Source of the DNA: Microbacterium keratanolyticum
GTDB lineage: Bacteria; Actinomycetota; Actinomycetes; Actinomycetales; Microbacteriaceae
Direction: 5' to 3'
Assembly: GCF_016907255.1 (NCBI RefSeq)
Contig: NZ_JAFBBQ010000001.1
Coordinates: 1,054,001-1,118,000 of the forward strand
Length of the DNA: 64,000 bases
Shown here: positions 56,613 to 64,000 of the stretch, one piece after another
Position numbering within the stretch: the first letter of the stretch is position 1
Layout: every line of letters begins with the position of its first letter
Notes under the pieces: generated by a model
Database searches by the model: none
The model's input: only the letters and a program-made list of their open reading frames with translations
Told to the model about the DNA's origin: nothing
Made by a program: the position numbers and the translations under genes

Positions 56613-58267
56613 GGCGCGCACCCCCGAACTGCCTCAGAACTTCGACCATCCGCACGTCGCAGGATGACCTCGATGCAGGTCTGCCCCTCAGCGACCGGTA
56701 CTGCAATTGTCGGTTCGCTGATCAGCGCGGGTTTTCCCTCGCCGTTCAAGTCGACCGTGTACCAAAGGTAGCCGTCTCCGTCCTTCGGGGAGGGGTTCTC
56801 CCACGTGAAGGTCATCTGCGTGCCGTCGCTCACGCCCACCGGGACGCTCACTTTGGGCACCGCTTCCGGGACGACGTCCTGGGGATCGGCGACCTCGGTC
56901 TCTGCCGGCTTCGGTGTGCTGCCGCCCGCGTTGAGCTGCGTGATGACGAGGGCCGACGCTCCGATCAGCACCCCCAGTCCGACGAGCGCGATCAGAATCC
57001 ACAGCCACGCACGGTTGCCTCGCGGGCGTGGTGCGGCGGCAGGCGGCGCGGGTGCAGCCGGCGCCGGTGCTGACGCGGCGGGGGCCGACGCCGTCGGCGC
57101 CGGAGCACTGTCGACGGTGCGCGGCGCGCGCAGCACGGTCGCCTCATCGACGCTGTCGACGAGAGCGGATGCCGCGGGCACCCGGATGACCGTATTGTCG
57201 ATGTCCCCGACGGGCGCCGCGGGCGGCGCCTCGAAGCGCGGACCGGGACGGTCGAACACGGGGGCTGCGACGGGGGTCGTCGTCGCCGAGGGGCGCGTGG
57301 CTGTCGCACTCGGAACCGCCCGCTGGTCCGGCTCGATGTTCGTGATCGCGCGGACGCGCGTCAGGCCGTCGTCATCGTCCTCCAGCTCTTCACCCGGCGC
57401 GTGATCGTCGACGATGTCGACCGGCGTCACCGAATGGGAGAGTTCGATCTGCACCTTCTGCAGCGCACGGGCGAAAGCCACGGCGCTCGGGAAACGGTCG
57501 TTGGGGTTCTTCGCCATGGCGCGTTCCAGAACGCGCTGCAGGCTCTCCGGAGCATCCGCACGCCCCGTCGGCGACACCGGAGACCGCTCGATGCGCTCGA
57601 TCAGATCCGCGCCGGTGTTGCGCTCCCCGGGGCGCTCGAACGGCGAACGTCCGGTCAGCAGCGTGTACAGCGTCGCGCCTAGGGCATACACGTCGGAACG
57701 CTGATCGCTCTGCGGCTTCTCCGCGAACGACTCCGGCGGAGACCACGGAATCGACATGCCCGTCGCCGCATCCTGACTCGCGGTCGTCGACGCGATGCCG
57801 AAGTCGGTCAGCGCAGGACGGTTGTACTCCGTGACGAGAATGTTCGCCGGCTTGATGTCGCGGTGCAGCACGCCCGCGCGGTGCGCCGTCTCGACAGCGC
57901 CGGCGACCTGGACACCGACGCGCAGCGCCTCAGCGATGTGGAACGGCTCGCGCCGCGCACGCAGCTGCAGGTTCGGACGCGGGCAGTACTCCATGACCAG
58001 GTACGGACGACCGTCGTCGGCGACCCCCGCCTGATAGATCGTGACGATCGCCGGATGCGTCGACAGCATCGCCATGACGTTCGCCTCATGCGTGAACTCC
58101 TGTGCCGCCCCGCTGGCGAGACGGTCGGCGAGCAGCACCTTGACGGCGACACGACGTCGCGGCATGGCCTGCTCATACAGGAAGACGTCCGCGAAGCCAC
58201 CCGTGCCCAGCGGCTCGAGATACGTGAACCCGGGCAGGGTGGGCGGCGGAGACGGCGGCCTGCTCAC
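56609..58267 (-). CDS. serine/threonine protein kinase, transmembrane
   Basis: 552 residues. Kinase domain ~15-275: GTGGFADVFL glycine loop, K43 (VAVKVL), catalytic D138 in HRDIKPAN, DFG at 156-158, SDVYALGATLYTLLTG. A cytosolic Ala/Pro linker, one membrane helix (AWLWILIALVGLGVLIGASAL, ~422-442), and an outer domain of about 105 residues (TQMTFTWENPSPKDGDG) with an FN3-like look. It lacks PASTA repeats, so it does not resemble the PknB muropeptide sensors. Overlaps its neighbours by four bases on both sides. Probably phosphorylates targets bound by the FHA proteins. Confidence 0.93.
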   Translation of the reverse strand: MSRPPSPPPTLPGFTYLEPLGTGGFADVFLYEQAMPRRRVAVKVLLADRLASGAAQEFTHEANVMAMLSTHPAIVTIYQAGVADDGRPYLVMEYCPRPNLQLRARREPFHIAEALRVGVQVAGAVETAHRAGVLHRDIKPANILVTEYNRPALTDFGIASTTASQDAATGMSIPWSPPESFAEKPQSDQRSDVYALGATLYTLLTGRSPFERPGERNTGADLIERIERSPVSPTGRADAPESLQRVLERAMAKNPNDRFPSAVAFARALQKVQIELSHSVTPVDIVDDHAPGEELEDDDDGLTRVRAITNIEPDQRAVPSATATRPSATTTPVAAPVFDRPGPRFEAPPAAPVGDIDNTVIRVPAASALVDSVDEATVLRAPRTVDSAPAPTASAPAASAPAPAAPAPPAAAPRPRGNRAWLWILIALVGLGVLIGASALVITQLNAGGSTPKPAETEVADPQDVVPEAVPKVSVPVGVSDGTQMTFTWENPSPKDGDGYLWYTVDLNGEGKPALISEPTIAVPVAEGQTCIEVILRRADGRSSEAVRGCAP

Positions 58268-59733
58268 GGCAGATCCTCGAAGAGCACGGTGACGTCGTCG
58301 CCGAGGTCGATCGTGTCACCGCTGATGACGACCGTCTGCTCACCGGGGTGCAGGCGCATCGGCTCGCTCCCCGGTCGCAACAGCACAGAGCCGTTGGTCG
58401 TGTGCAGGTCGACCACGACGACGGCACCCTGCTCGGGACGGATCTCCAGGTGGCTTCGCGAGATGTCCTGCTGCGGGCTGTCGACCGCGATCAGGTGCGG
58501 GAGCGTCGCCCCCGACGAGCGGGTCGAACGCGGTCGTCGTCCCACGATCACGGTGCGGTCGAGAGGCACGATCTGGCCGGTCGACATCCGGATGCGCGCG
58601 CCGGACTCCGCCGCATCCGCCTCGGGCTGGGCGGGCAGCGGAGAAGCCGACGGTACCGGAAGCGGCGGAAGAGGAGGAAGGGGAGGAAGGGGAGGAAGCG
58701 GCGGGTCGACGACGGCGGATGCGGCCGCTGCTCGCTCCTCGCGGAGAGCCCGCGCCTGGGCGAGCGAGATCGTCGCCCCGTCGTGGTCGCCGCCGTTGAG
58801 CAGCGCGCCGAGCGCGTCGTCCGTCGTCACCCGCACCTGCCCCTCGGGGCCCTGAGGGCGATGGATCGTCTGCGCGAGCGCGGAATCATCCTCGAGCTGC
58901 GTATCGACGGGAACGTCCGCGTAGGTGACCTCCGTAGGCAGCAGCGTCTCCGTGCTGACGAACTCCGACGCGGGCGCATCCGGATTCAGAGTGTCGATCG
59001 ACGCATCATCAGCCAACGGAGGCACCGCGACCAGCGAGGGGATCGAGTCGATCACCGCGCCGGCGACGTCATCCGCAGGGGCGTCGGCAACGGCGTTCGG
59101 CTCATCGGCCACGGTCGAAGCGGGTGCCGAGAGCACGGTTGCCTCGACATCGTCCTCCGTGACCGGCTCCGGCACCGCGGCGGGGGCGGGCGGAAGGTCC
59201 GGAAGGGCGACGAGCGCGGGACCCTCGTGCGAAAGGGAGCCCTCCGGCCCGGGCGCGGTCTCGATGATCGGGCCGGCGAGCTGCGCATCCGTCGCACGCA
59301 GACCACCGAGGATACGCGAGACGCGCACCGCCCCGGAGCCGATCGGCAAGCCCGGGCCGTCCGCGTCCTCTTCGTCCAGCACGATCTCGAAGCCCGTGAG
59401 ATCGGCGACGAAGCGCTCGCTCCAGGTCGTGACCTCGGCACCCGTGAACGACTCGGTCCCGGCGAGCGACGAGACATGCGCCACGATCTGGCCGCGCACC
59501 GCGAGGCGAACGCCCGTGCCGTCACGCACGAGCGCGGCGAACGGCGGAATCTGCGAGAAGCGTCCCCCGTGTCCGCGTGTCAGTCCGTCGACGACGGAGC
59601 CGAGCGTGACCTCCTGCTGCAGACTCGCCCAGACACCCTCGATCGCATCGATCGTGGCATCCGGAGCGAGCACGACGATCGCCTGCTCGTTGACAAGCGC
59701 GTACCACTGGCCGGACTGGTAGGTGATGTTCAT
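58264..59733 (-). CDS. FHA-domain protein (489 aa)
   Basis: 489 residues, soluble. N-terminal ~130 residues are a distinct domain (MNITYQSGQWYALVNEQAIV; GGRFSQIPPFAALVRDGTGV) found upstream of FHA proteins in this kind of locus; a long acidic, Pro-rich linker follows with a run of PPLP repeats; the C-terminal ~95 residues are an FHA domain (TVIVGRRPRSTRSS; QDISRSHLEIRPEQGAVVVV; HTTNGSVLL). Overlaps kinase and phosphatase genes by 1-4 bases. Likely a phospho-dependent adaptor between the kinase and the secretion machine. Confidence 0.87.
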   Translation of the reverse strand: MNITYQSGQWYALVNEQAIVVLAPDATIDAIEGVWASLQQEVTLGSVVDGLTRGHGGRFSQIPPFAALVRDGTGVRLAVRGQIVAHVSSLAGTESFTGAEVTTWSERFVADLTGFEIVLDEEDADGPGLPIGSGAVRVSRILGGLRATDAQLAGPIIETAPGPEGSLSHEGPALVALPDLPPAPAAVPEPVTEDDVEATVLSAPASTVADEPNAVADAPADDVAGAVIDSIPSLVAVPPLADDASIDTLNPDAPASEFVSTETLLPTEVTYADVPVDTQLEDDSALAQTIHRPQGPEGQVRVTTDDALGALLNGGDHDGATISLAQARALREERAAAASAVVDPPLPPLPPLPPLPPLPVPSASPLPAQPEADAAESGARIRMSTGQIVPLDRTVIVGRRPRSTRSSGATLPHLIAVDSPQQDISRSHLEIRPEQGAVVVVDLHTTNGSVLLRPGSEPMRLHPGEQTVVISGDTIDLGDDVTVLFEDLP

Positions 59734-60548
59734 CAGCGTGCCCCTCCCATCGCTTCCTCCCGAGGACGGGTGTCGGAATCGATGTCTGACTCCTCGCCGG
59801 CGGCCCCCTCCGGGCGCACCGACACATGCACGGCATCCACGACGATCGCCGTGATGTTGTCTCGTCCGCCCTGCGCGAGCGCCCGTGCGATCAGCTGATC
59901 GGCGGCACGCTGCGGGTCGGTGTTCGTGCGCAGGATCTCACGGATCAGCAGATCCGGAACCTCCGATGACAGTCCGTCCGAGCAGACCAGGATGCGGTCG
60001 CCGACCTCCGCAGGAACCATCCAGTAGTCGGCCTCGCCGACGCTCCCTGCACCGATCGCACGCGTGATGATGTTGCGACGGCGATCATCGTGCGCGTCGC
60101 TCTCGTCGATCTCTCCTGCGTCGATGAGCTCCTGCACGACCGAGTGGTCGATCGTGAGGCGCTCGAGTCCTGTGCCGGTGAGCCGGTAGGTGCGTGAGTC
60201 GCCGATGTTGACCACGAGCCAGTAGCCGGTGCCGTCGACGGACGCGACGGCGACGCCGGTCAGCGTCGTTCCCGCGCGGGACTCGCCATCCGCGCCCAGA
60301 CCGTCGATCGTCGTGCGGGCGCGGGCGAGCGCGAAGCGCAGGTCATCGAGAGTGATCGACGTGCGTCCGACCAGCGGACAGAACGACTCGACGACCGCGG
60401 TGCTCGCAACGTCCCCGGCCTCGTGACCGCCCATCCCGTCTGCGACGAAGAACAGCGGCGCGGTCGCGACGAAGGAATCCTCGTTGAGCGAGCGGCGAAG
60501 GCCCGTGTGGGTGGCGGCGCCGTGCGTCACGACGATGGGCGTCCTCAT
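59733..60548 (-). CDS. PP2C-type serine/threonine phosphatase
   Basis: 271 residues, PPM/PP2C fold: GLRRSLNEDSF (metal-site Asp), FFVADGMGGHEAGDVA (D37, G38), VASVDGTGYWLVVNIGDSRTY, DRILVCSDGLSSEVPD and GGRDNITAIVVDA carry the usual acidic metal ligands. It removes phosphates laid down by the neighbouring kinase. Overlaps the FHA gene (TGATG) and the RDD-FHA gene upstream (ATGA). ATG at 60548. Confidence 0.94.
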   Translation of the reverse strand: MRTPIVVTHGAATHTGLRRSLNEDSFVATAPLFFVADGMGGHEAGDVASTAVVESFCPLVGRTSITLDDLRFALARARTTIDGLGADGESRAGTTLTGVAVASVDGTGYWLVVNIGDSRTYRLTGTGLERLTIDHSVVQELIDAGEIDESDAHDDRRRNIITRAIGAGSVGEADYWMVPAEVGDRILVCSDGLSSEVPDLLIREILRTNTDPQRAADQLIARALAQGGRDNITAIVVDAVHVSVRPEGAAGEESDIDSDTRPREEAMGGAR

Positions 60549-61792
60549 TCGTACCCTCCGATGGTGACGATGCGGTCACCGATCTCGAGGGCGTCGCCGA
60601 TGCGCACGGGCACACGTGCTCCCGGAGGGCAGGCGATCCGTGCGCCGTCGCGGACGATCGTGACGCCGTTCGTCGAGTAGCGGTCGAGCACCCAGGCGCC
60701 GGATGACTCCGCCGCGGCCTCGAAGTGCGTCTTCGACAGGGAGAGAGTCTCGTCGCGCACGGCGACGATCGTCGCGCCCTCCTCGTATGCGGGGTTGCGC
60801 CCGAAGACCGTGCGACGGGAGACGCGAACTCGCACGCCGTCATCCCAGATGAAGACAAGGCGATGGCCCGGGATGCTGATGCGCGTCGACTCGAGATCAT
60901 CGTCGAGAGCCGACGGCTCGAACACCTGCGGGGTGGGGGTTTCCGGAACGGCGGATGCCTCGGGAGCAGACGCCGGTGCCGCGACCGGGGTCGCAGGAGC
61001 GACGACCGGAGCGGCAGGTTCCGGCCGGGTCGCGGGCGCGGCGGGCACGGCAGGCGGCGAGGTCACGGTGATGCCCGGAACCATGTCGATCAGACCGTCC
61101 GATGCGGAAGCAGGCGCTGGCTGCGGAGAGGCCGGCGCGACGGGGGTCGACGCGGGTGCCACCGGTGCGGATGCGACGGGCGCGGGAGGCAGAGGCGGAC
61201 GCGGTGGGACGACCTGTGCCGACGCCGGAGCACTCGGCACAACGGCCCCGACACCGGTCGCAGTCGCCAGCGTCCGTGGAGGCGATGACGGCAGCGACGG
61301 CGCGGCCTCGGCGACGGACGGAGCGGTCACCGCAGCATCCCGCAGGTCGCGCATGAGCGCTCCACCCGCCTTGTCATGCCAGCCCTGGAAGCGGCCTGAA
61401 CCGTCGAAGAGCGGCGTGAAGTAGCCGACGATGATCGCCGCGGAGAGCCCGAACACCAGATTGCGCAGCAGCGCGCGTCCGAAACCGAGCGGCGCGGAAC
61501 CATCTTCGCGCACGAGCTGCAGCTTCATGATGCGCATGCCGATCGAACCGCCGCCGCCCTGCATGAACGTGTACACGAGCGTCCAGACCAGCATCACGAG
61601 TCCGACGGCTGAGATGCCGAGGGCCATCCCGGCGAGGGCCGTCGCGAGATCCGAGACACCACCGCCGAGGGTGGCGCCCAGCACGATGCCGTAGCCGATT
61701 CCGCCGAGGAGACCCGCGATCACGGCGTCGATCAGATAGGCGATGGCCCGACGGGACACAGGTGCGATCGGCCCGATGCCGGGAATGGTCAT
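60545..61792 (-). CDS. RDD membrane protein with C-terminal FHA domain (415 aa)
   Basis: 415 residues. The RDD domain with four helices starts PVSRRAIAYLIDAVIAGLLG and includes GSIGMRIMKLQLVREDGSAP; a long Ala/Pro linker follows (~165-300) and the FHA domain closes the protein (VFGRNPAYEEGATIV; SLSKTHFEAAAESSGAWVLD; RYSTNGVTI). Same architecture as the protein at 54347, so the locus holds two diverged paralogues. Overlaps the transglutaminase gene and the phosphatase gene by four bases (ATGA). Confidence 0.88.
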   Translation of the reverse strand: MTIPGIGPIAPVSRRAIAYLIDAVIAGLLGGIGYGIVLGATLGGGVSDLATALAGMALGISAVGLVMLVWTLVYTFMQGGGGSIGMRIMKLQLVREDGSAPLGFGRALLRNLVFGLSAAIIVGYFTPLFDGSGRFQGWHDKAGGALMRDLRDAAVTAPSVAEAAPSLPSSPPRTLATATGVGAVVPSAPASAQVVPPRPPLPPAPVASAPVAPASTPVAPASPQPAPASASDGLIDMVPGITVTSPPAVPAAPATRPEPAAPVVAPATPVAAPASAPEASAVPETPTPQVFEPSALDDDLESTRISIPGHRLVFIWDDGVRVRVSRRTVFGRNPAYEEGATIVAVRDETLSLSKTHFEAAAESSGAWVLDRYSTNGVTIVRDGARIACPPGARVPVRIGDALEIGDRIVTIGGYE

Positions 61793-64000
61793 AGGGTCTC
61801 CCTTGTCTGCATGTCACCCTGTACGGGTGACTCCTCGGCGGGCATCGTCTCTGATCGCTTTCGTGCTGTCGCAGCGTTACGCAGATTCTGCCACCCAGCG
61901 ACCGCGGCGGTGCCCGCGGTCAGTGAGCGCAGACTCAGCCGCGCCCGCATCCTGGCCAGGAAGCCGACGTTCTTCGAGAAGTCGCCGACGATCGCGTCGA
62001 CCTCCCGCCAGAAGTCGTCGACCTCTTCGGGGCTCGGCTCGGCGGGTCCGAAAACCTGACCGTCCGCCCGTGTCGCCAGCGTGAGCACCGCGGGCTGCGC
62101 CAGCGACTCGGAGACCTGCTGGGCCTCCTCGCCGCGCGTCGCACCGGCATCGAAACGTGCGCCGTAGTCGACTGCGCGGTCGGTGAGCTCATCCCAGCCA
62201 CCGCTGATCTGGTCGGCGGAGCGTTTGGCGTGACGGCGGGTGCGCCGCTTCGCGGCCTTCCACGCGCCGATCAGGATGAACGGTGCCAGCAGCAGGAGCA
62301 GGATGCCGGCAGCACCGGCGACGTACAGCACGATGATGCCGAGCGCCGCCAGTGGATTCTCGTCGCCGTCTTCGCTCTCGCGCTCATCTGGCAGCACCGG
62401 GGGCAGGTCGACAGGCTCCTGCGGCGGGGGCGGCGGCTGCAGCACCTGCGGCTTCGGATCGACCTTGGGCTTGGTGCTCTGGTCGGCGGGGACCTTGTCG
62501 TCCGGCGGGGTCGGGTCGAACGGAACCCATCCGATCTCGGCGAAGTTCACCTCGACCCACGCGTGCAGGGTGTCGCCGGTCGCGGCGAAGGTCGCCTGCG
62601 GCTCCTCCTCTTCGGAGGGATAGAACCCCATCACGACGCGCGCCGGAATGCCGACCTCACGTGCGAGCAGTGCCATCGCGACGGCGTACTGCTCGTCGTC
62701 GCCGACCATCTGCTCGCCACCGAGAAGCGTCGAGATGCGCTCCGACGTGTGCCCGGCGCGCGAGATGACCTCTCCGGCGAGTCCGTGGCTGAAGAAACCC
62801 TCCTCCGAGAGGAAGACCTCGAGGGCGCGCACCTGCTCGATGGCGGTGCCCGCATCCGCGACGGTCTCCGCCGCGAGCGAGGCGATCTCCTCGGGCACCG
62901 CAGACTGCTTCGGCATCGAGACGTGGCCGAACTCGGCCTTCGCCAGTCGCGCGTCCGAGACCTTCTCCGGCAGGGTGGTCATCAGGGTGTAGGCGTCTCC
63001 TGTGGCCAGTCGGCGTGCGGAGACACCGGTGCTGCTGGAGTCGTTGTAGTAGCTGTTCCGGCGCAGCTCTTCTGCCCGATCGCCGTGGAACACGAACTCG
63101 GATGCCTGCCCCGAACCCGGAAGCCAGTAGCCCTTGTACTCGTCGATCGTGAACTCGAGGGTCGCCGGAATCCCCTCGGCTCCGTCGGACATGTTGCCGC
63201 GCATCTGGGTGAAGGCTCCTGAAGAGCCGACCCCTCGGTCGGAGACGTTGTAGACGATGCCGTTGTAGGCATCCATCGCACCCAGACGTACGCGTGCACC
63301 CTCCGGAAGCCCCTTGACGGTGAAGAGCGTCTCGTCGGCCTGATCTTGAACGATGCCGCGGAAAGACTGCAGCGGGCTCGCGTACTGGCGCACATCGAAC
63401 GGCGGGATCACGGTGTCGCGGAAGACCTGACGCGGTGCGACCGGTGCGGCGACAGCGCTCGTCGCAACGCCCGCGCCGACGGCGATCGCGAGAACCGCGG
63501 CACCGGCGCCCAGCCGTCGCATCCGCATCTGTGCGGCACGGCCCGGGTCGACCTCGCTGACAGAGACCGCGGCATTCTGGGGCGCCCACAGCTGGCGCAC
63601 GGCGAGCCACGCGATGACGACGACGCCGAAGACGATTCCCTGCGCGATGGGCATCGCAGGCGTCGGGGTGCCCAGCGCGATCACCAGGATCAGGTGGAGT
63701 GCGGCGGGAATCAGCGCCCATGCGGGCTGACGCAGGCGCAGCGCGAGAGACGCGGCGACAACGCTCAGGACGAGAGCGAGCAGGAACGGCGCGAGCAGGT
63801 GACCGTCGGATGCCGCGACCGGCGCGACCGTCGTGAGCAGCTGCTTCCAGGAGGTGACGATGCCGAACGCGAGCTGGGTGAGGCTCTCCAGCGAGGGGAT
63901 CACCCCGAAGATCGAGAGATGCGGAAGCGCCAGCGCGCTGCCGAACACGAAGTACACCGCGACGGTCAGGCCGGCGGTGACGAGGATGCCCCAGCCTCGC
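61789..64000 (-). CDS. transglutaminase-type membrane protein (TgpA-like), start beyond the window
   Basis: At least 737 residues are visible; the open frame continues past the end of the window. The N-terminal part has several membrane helices (LLAPFLLALVLSVVAASLAL; PIAQGIVFGVVVIAWLAV), then an extracytoplasmic region with a transglutaminase core: VAMALLAREVGIPARVVMGF and TLHAWVEVNFAEIGWVPFDP, holding His and Asp of the Cys-His-Asp triad. The Cys would be near the MVGDDEQYAVAMAL block, where the usual Cys is replaced by Glu/Gln, so catalysis is uncertain. A later membrane helix and a cytosolic tail follow. Such proteins accompany FHA/kinase clusters in actinobacteria. Overlaps the next gene by four bases. 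Confidence 0.86.
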   Translation of the reverse strand, partial: RGWGILVTAGLTVAVYFVFGSALALPHLSIFGVIPSLESLTQLAFGIVTSWKQLLTTVAPVAASDGHLLAPFLLALVLSVVAASLALRLRQPAWALIPAALHLILVIALGTPTPAMPIAQGIVFGVVVIAWLAVRQLWAPQNAAVSVSEVDPGRAAQMRMRRLGAGAAVLAIAVGAGVATSAVAAPVAPRQVFRDTVIPPFDVRQYASPLQSFRGIVQDQADETLFTVKGLPEGARVRLGAMDAYNGIVYNVSDRGVGSSGAFTQMRGNMSDGAEGIPATLEFTIDEYKGYWLPGSGQASEFVFHGDRAEELRRNSYYNDSSSTGVSARRLATGDAYTLMTTLPEKVSDARLAKAEFGHVSMPKQSAVPEEIASLAAETVADAGTAIEQVRALEVFLSEEGFFSHGLAGEVISRAGHTSERISTLLGGEQMVGDDEQYAVAMALLAREVGIPARVVMGFYPSEEEEPQATFAATGDTLHAWVEVNFAEIGWVPFDPTPPDDKVPADQSTKPKVDPKPQVLQPPPPPQEPVDLPPVLPDERESEDGDENPLAALGIIVLYVAGAAGILLLLLAPFILIGAWKAAKRRTRRHAKRSADQISGGWDELTDRAVDYGARFDAGATRGEEAQQVSESLAQPAVLTLATRADGQVFGPAEPSPEEVDDFWREVDAIVGDFSKNVGFLARMRARLSLRSLTAGTAAVAGWQNLRNAATARKRSETMPAEESPVQGDMQTRETL

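Noticed and set aside
58660..58705. GGAGGAAGGGGAGGAAG purine run, possible polypurine signal
   Set aside because: It is the complement of codons for the PPLPPLPP linker in the FHA protein encoded at 58264-59733.

Overview
The window is high-GC actinobacterial DNA. Codon use is dominated by G/C third positions, several starts are leaderless, and the gene families (DUF2975/XRE pair, giant SCO7613-like membrane protein, WXG100 proteins with an FHA/kinase/phosphatase set) fit Microbacteriaceae. Microbacterium is my best guess, by inference only. There are 53 protein genes, two of them cut by the window edges. I see no rRNA, tRNA, CRISPR array, insertion sequence or prophage.

Region 1 (1-11713) is a catabolic island. 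It holds a truncated aldehyde dehydrogenase, a PucR-type regulator, a thiamine-diphosphate enzyme, a GntR-type regulator, a HisC-like aminotransferase, a ferric/organic-anion type ABC importer (permease, lipoprotein, ATPase), an amidohydrolase, a 103-residue protein and a Rieske protein with an unusually long loop between its cluster motifs. Near-identical AT-rich palindromes (core ATTCAATAT) precede the dehydrogenase, the ThDP enzyme and the aminotransferase, so these three probably form one regulon. The substrate is not evident.

Region 2 (11871-17611) has a DUF2975 membrane protein and its XRE regulator, overlapping a 1273-residue zinc-ribbon membrane protein, then a secreted polysaccharide deacetylase.

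Region 3 (17612-37612) is an exopolysaccharide locus in five transcription units: initiating sugar transferase, a membrane-anchored protein, a fibrinogen-domain secreted protein, CDP-alcohol phosphotransferase, Wzy-like polymerase and Wzx-like flippase; on the other strand a GT2 and a PssD/PssE pair; a Gfo/Idh oxidoreductase with an unknown partner; a secreted GH16 enzyme; a Wzz-like protein, CapK-like ligase and GT2-GtrA fusion; and a TagD-like cytidylyltransferase. Several untranslated leaders carry hairpins whose apical loops show TGGGA or TGGGG, with extra CTGGGGA copies. This possible shared leader element is the most interesting unexplained signal here.

Region 4 (37678-44962) is mostly housekeeping: mycoredoxin-like protein, MFS carrier, a second aldehyde dehydrogenase, proline iminopeptidase, YpfJ-like metalloprotease, malate dehydrogenase and a degenerate resolvase-fold protein.

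Region 5 (45121-64000, all minus strand) is an atypical type VII secretion locus. Two WXG100 genes encode proteins differing at one residue and flank a five-gene substrate module. All three WXG100-type promoters share GTCGATGGGGA next to a TAGGCT/TAGCGT -10 box. Upstream lie an EssC/EccC ATPase with an N-terminal FHA domain and a chain of translationally coupled genes: two RDD-FHA membrane proteins, an FHA-HTH protein, a Ser/Thr kinase, an FHA protein, a PP2C phosphatase and a transglutaminase-type membrane protein. EccB, EccD, EccE and MycP are not in the window.
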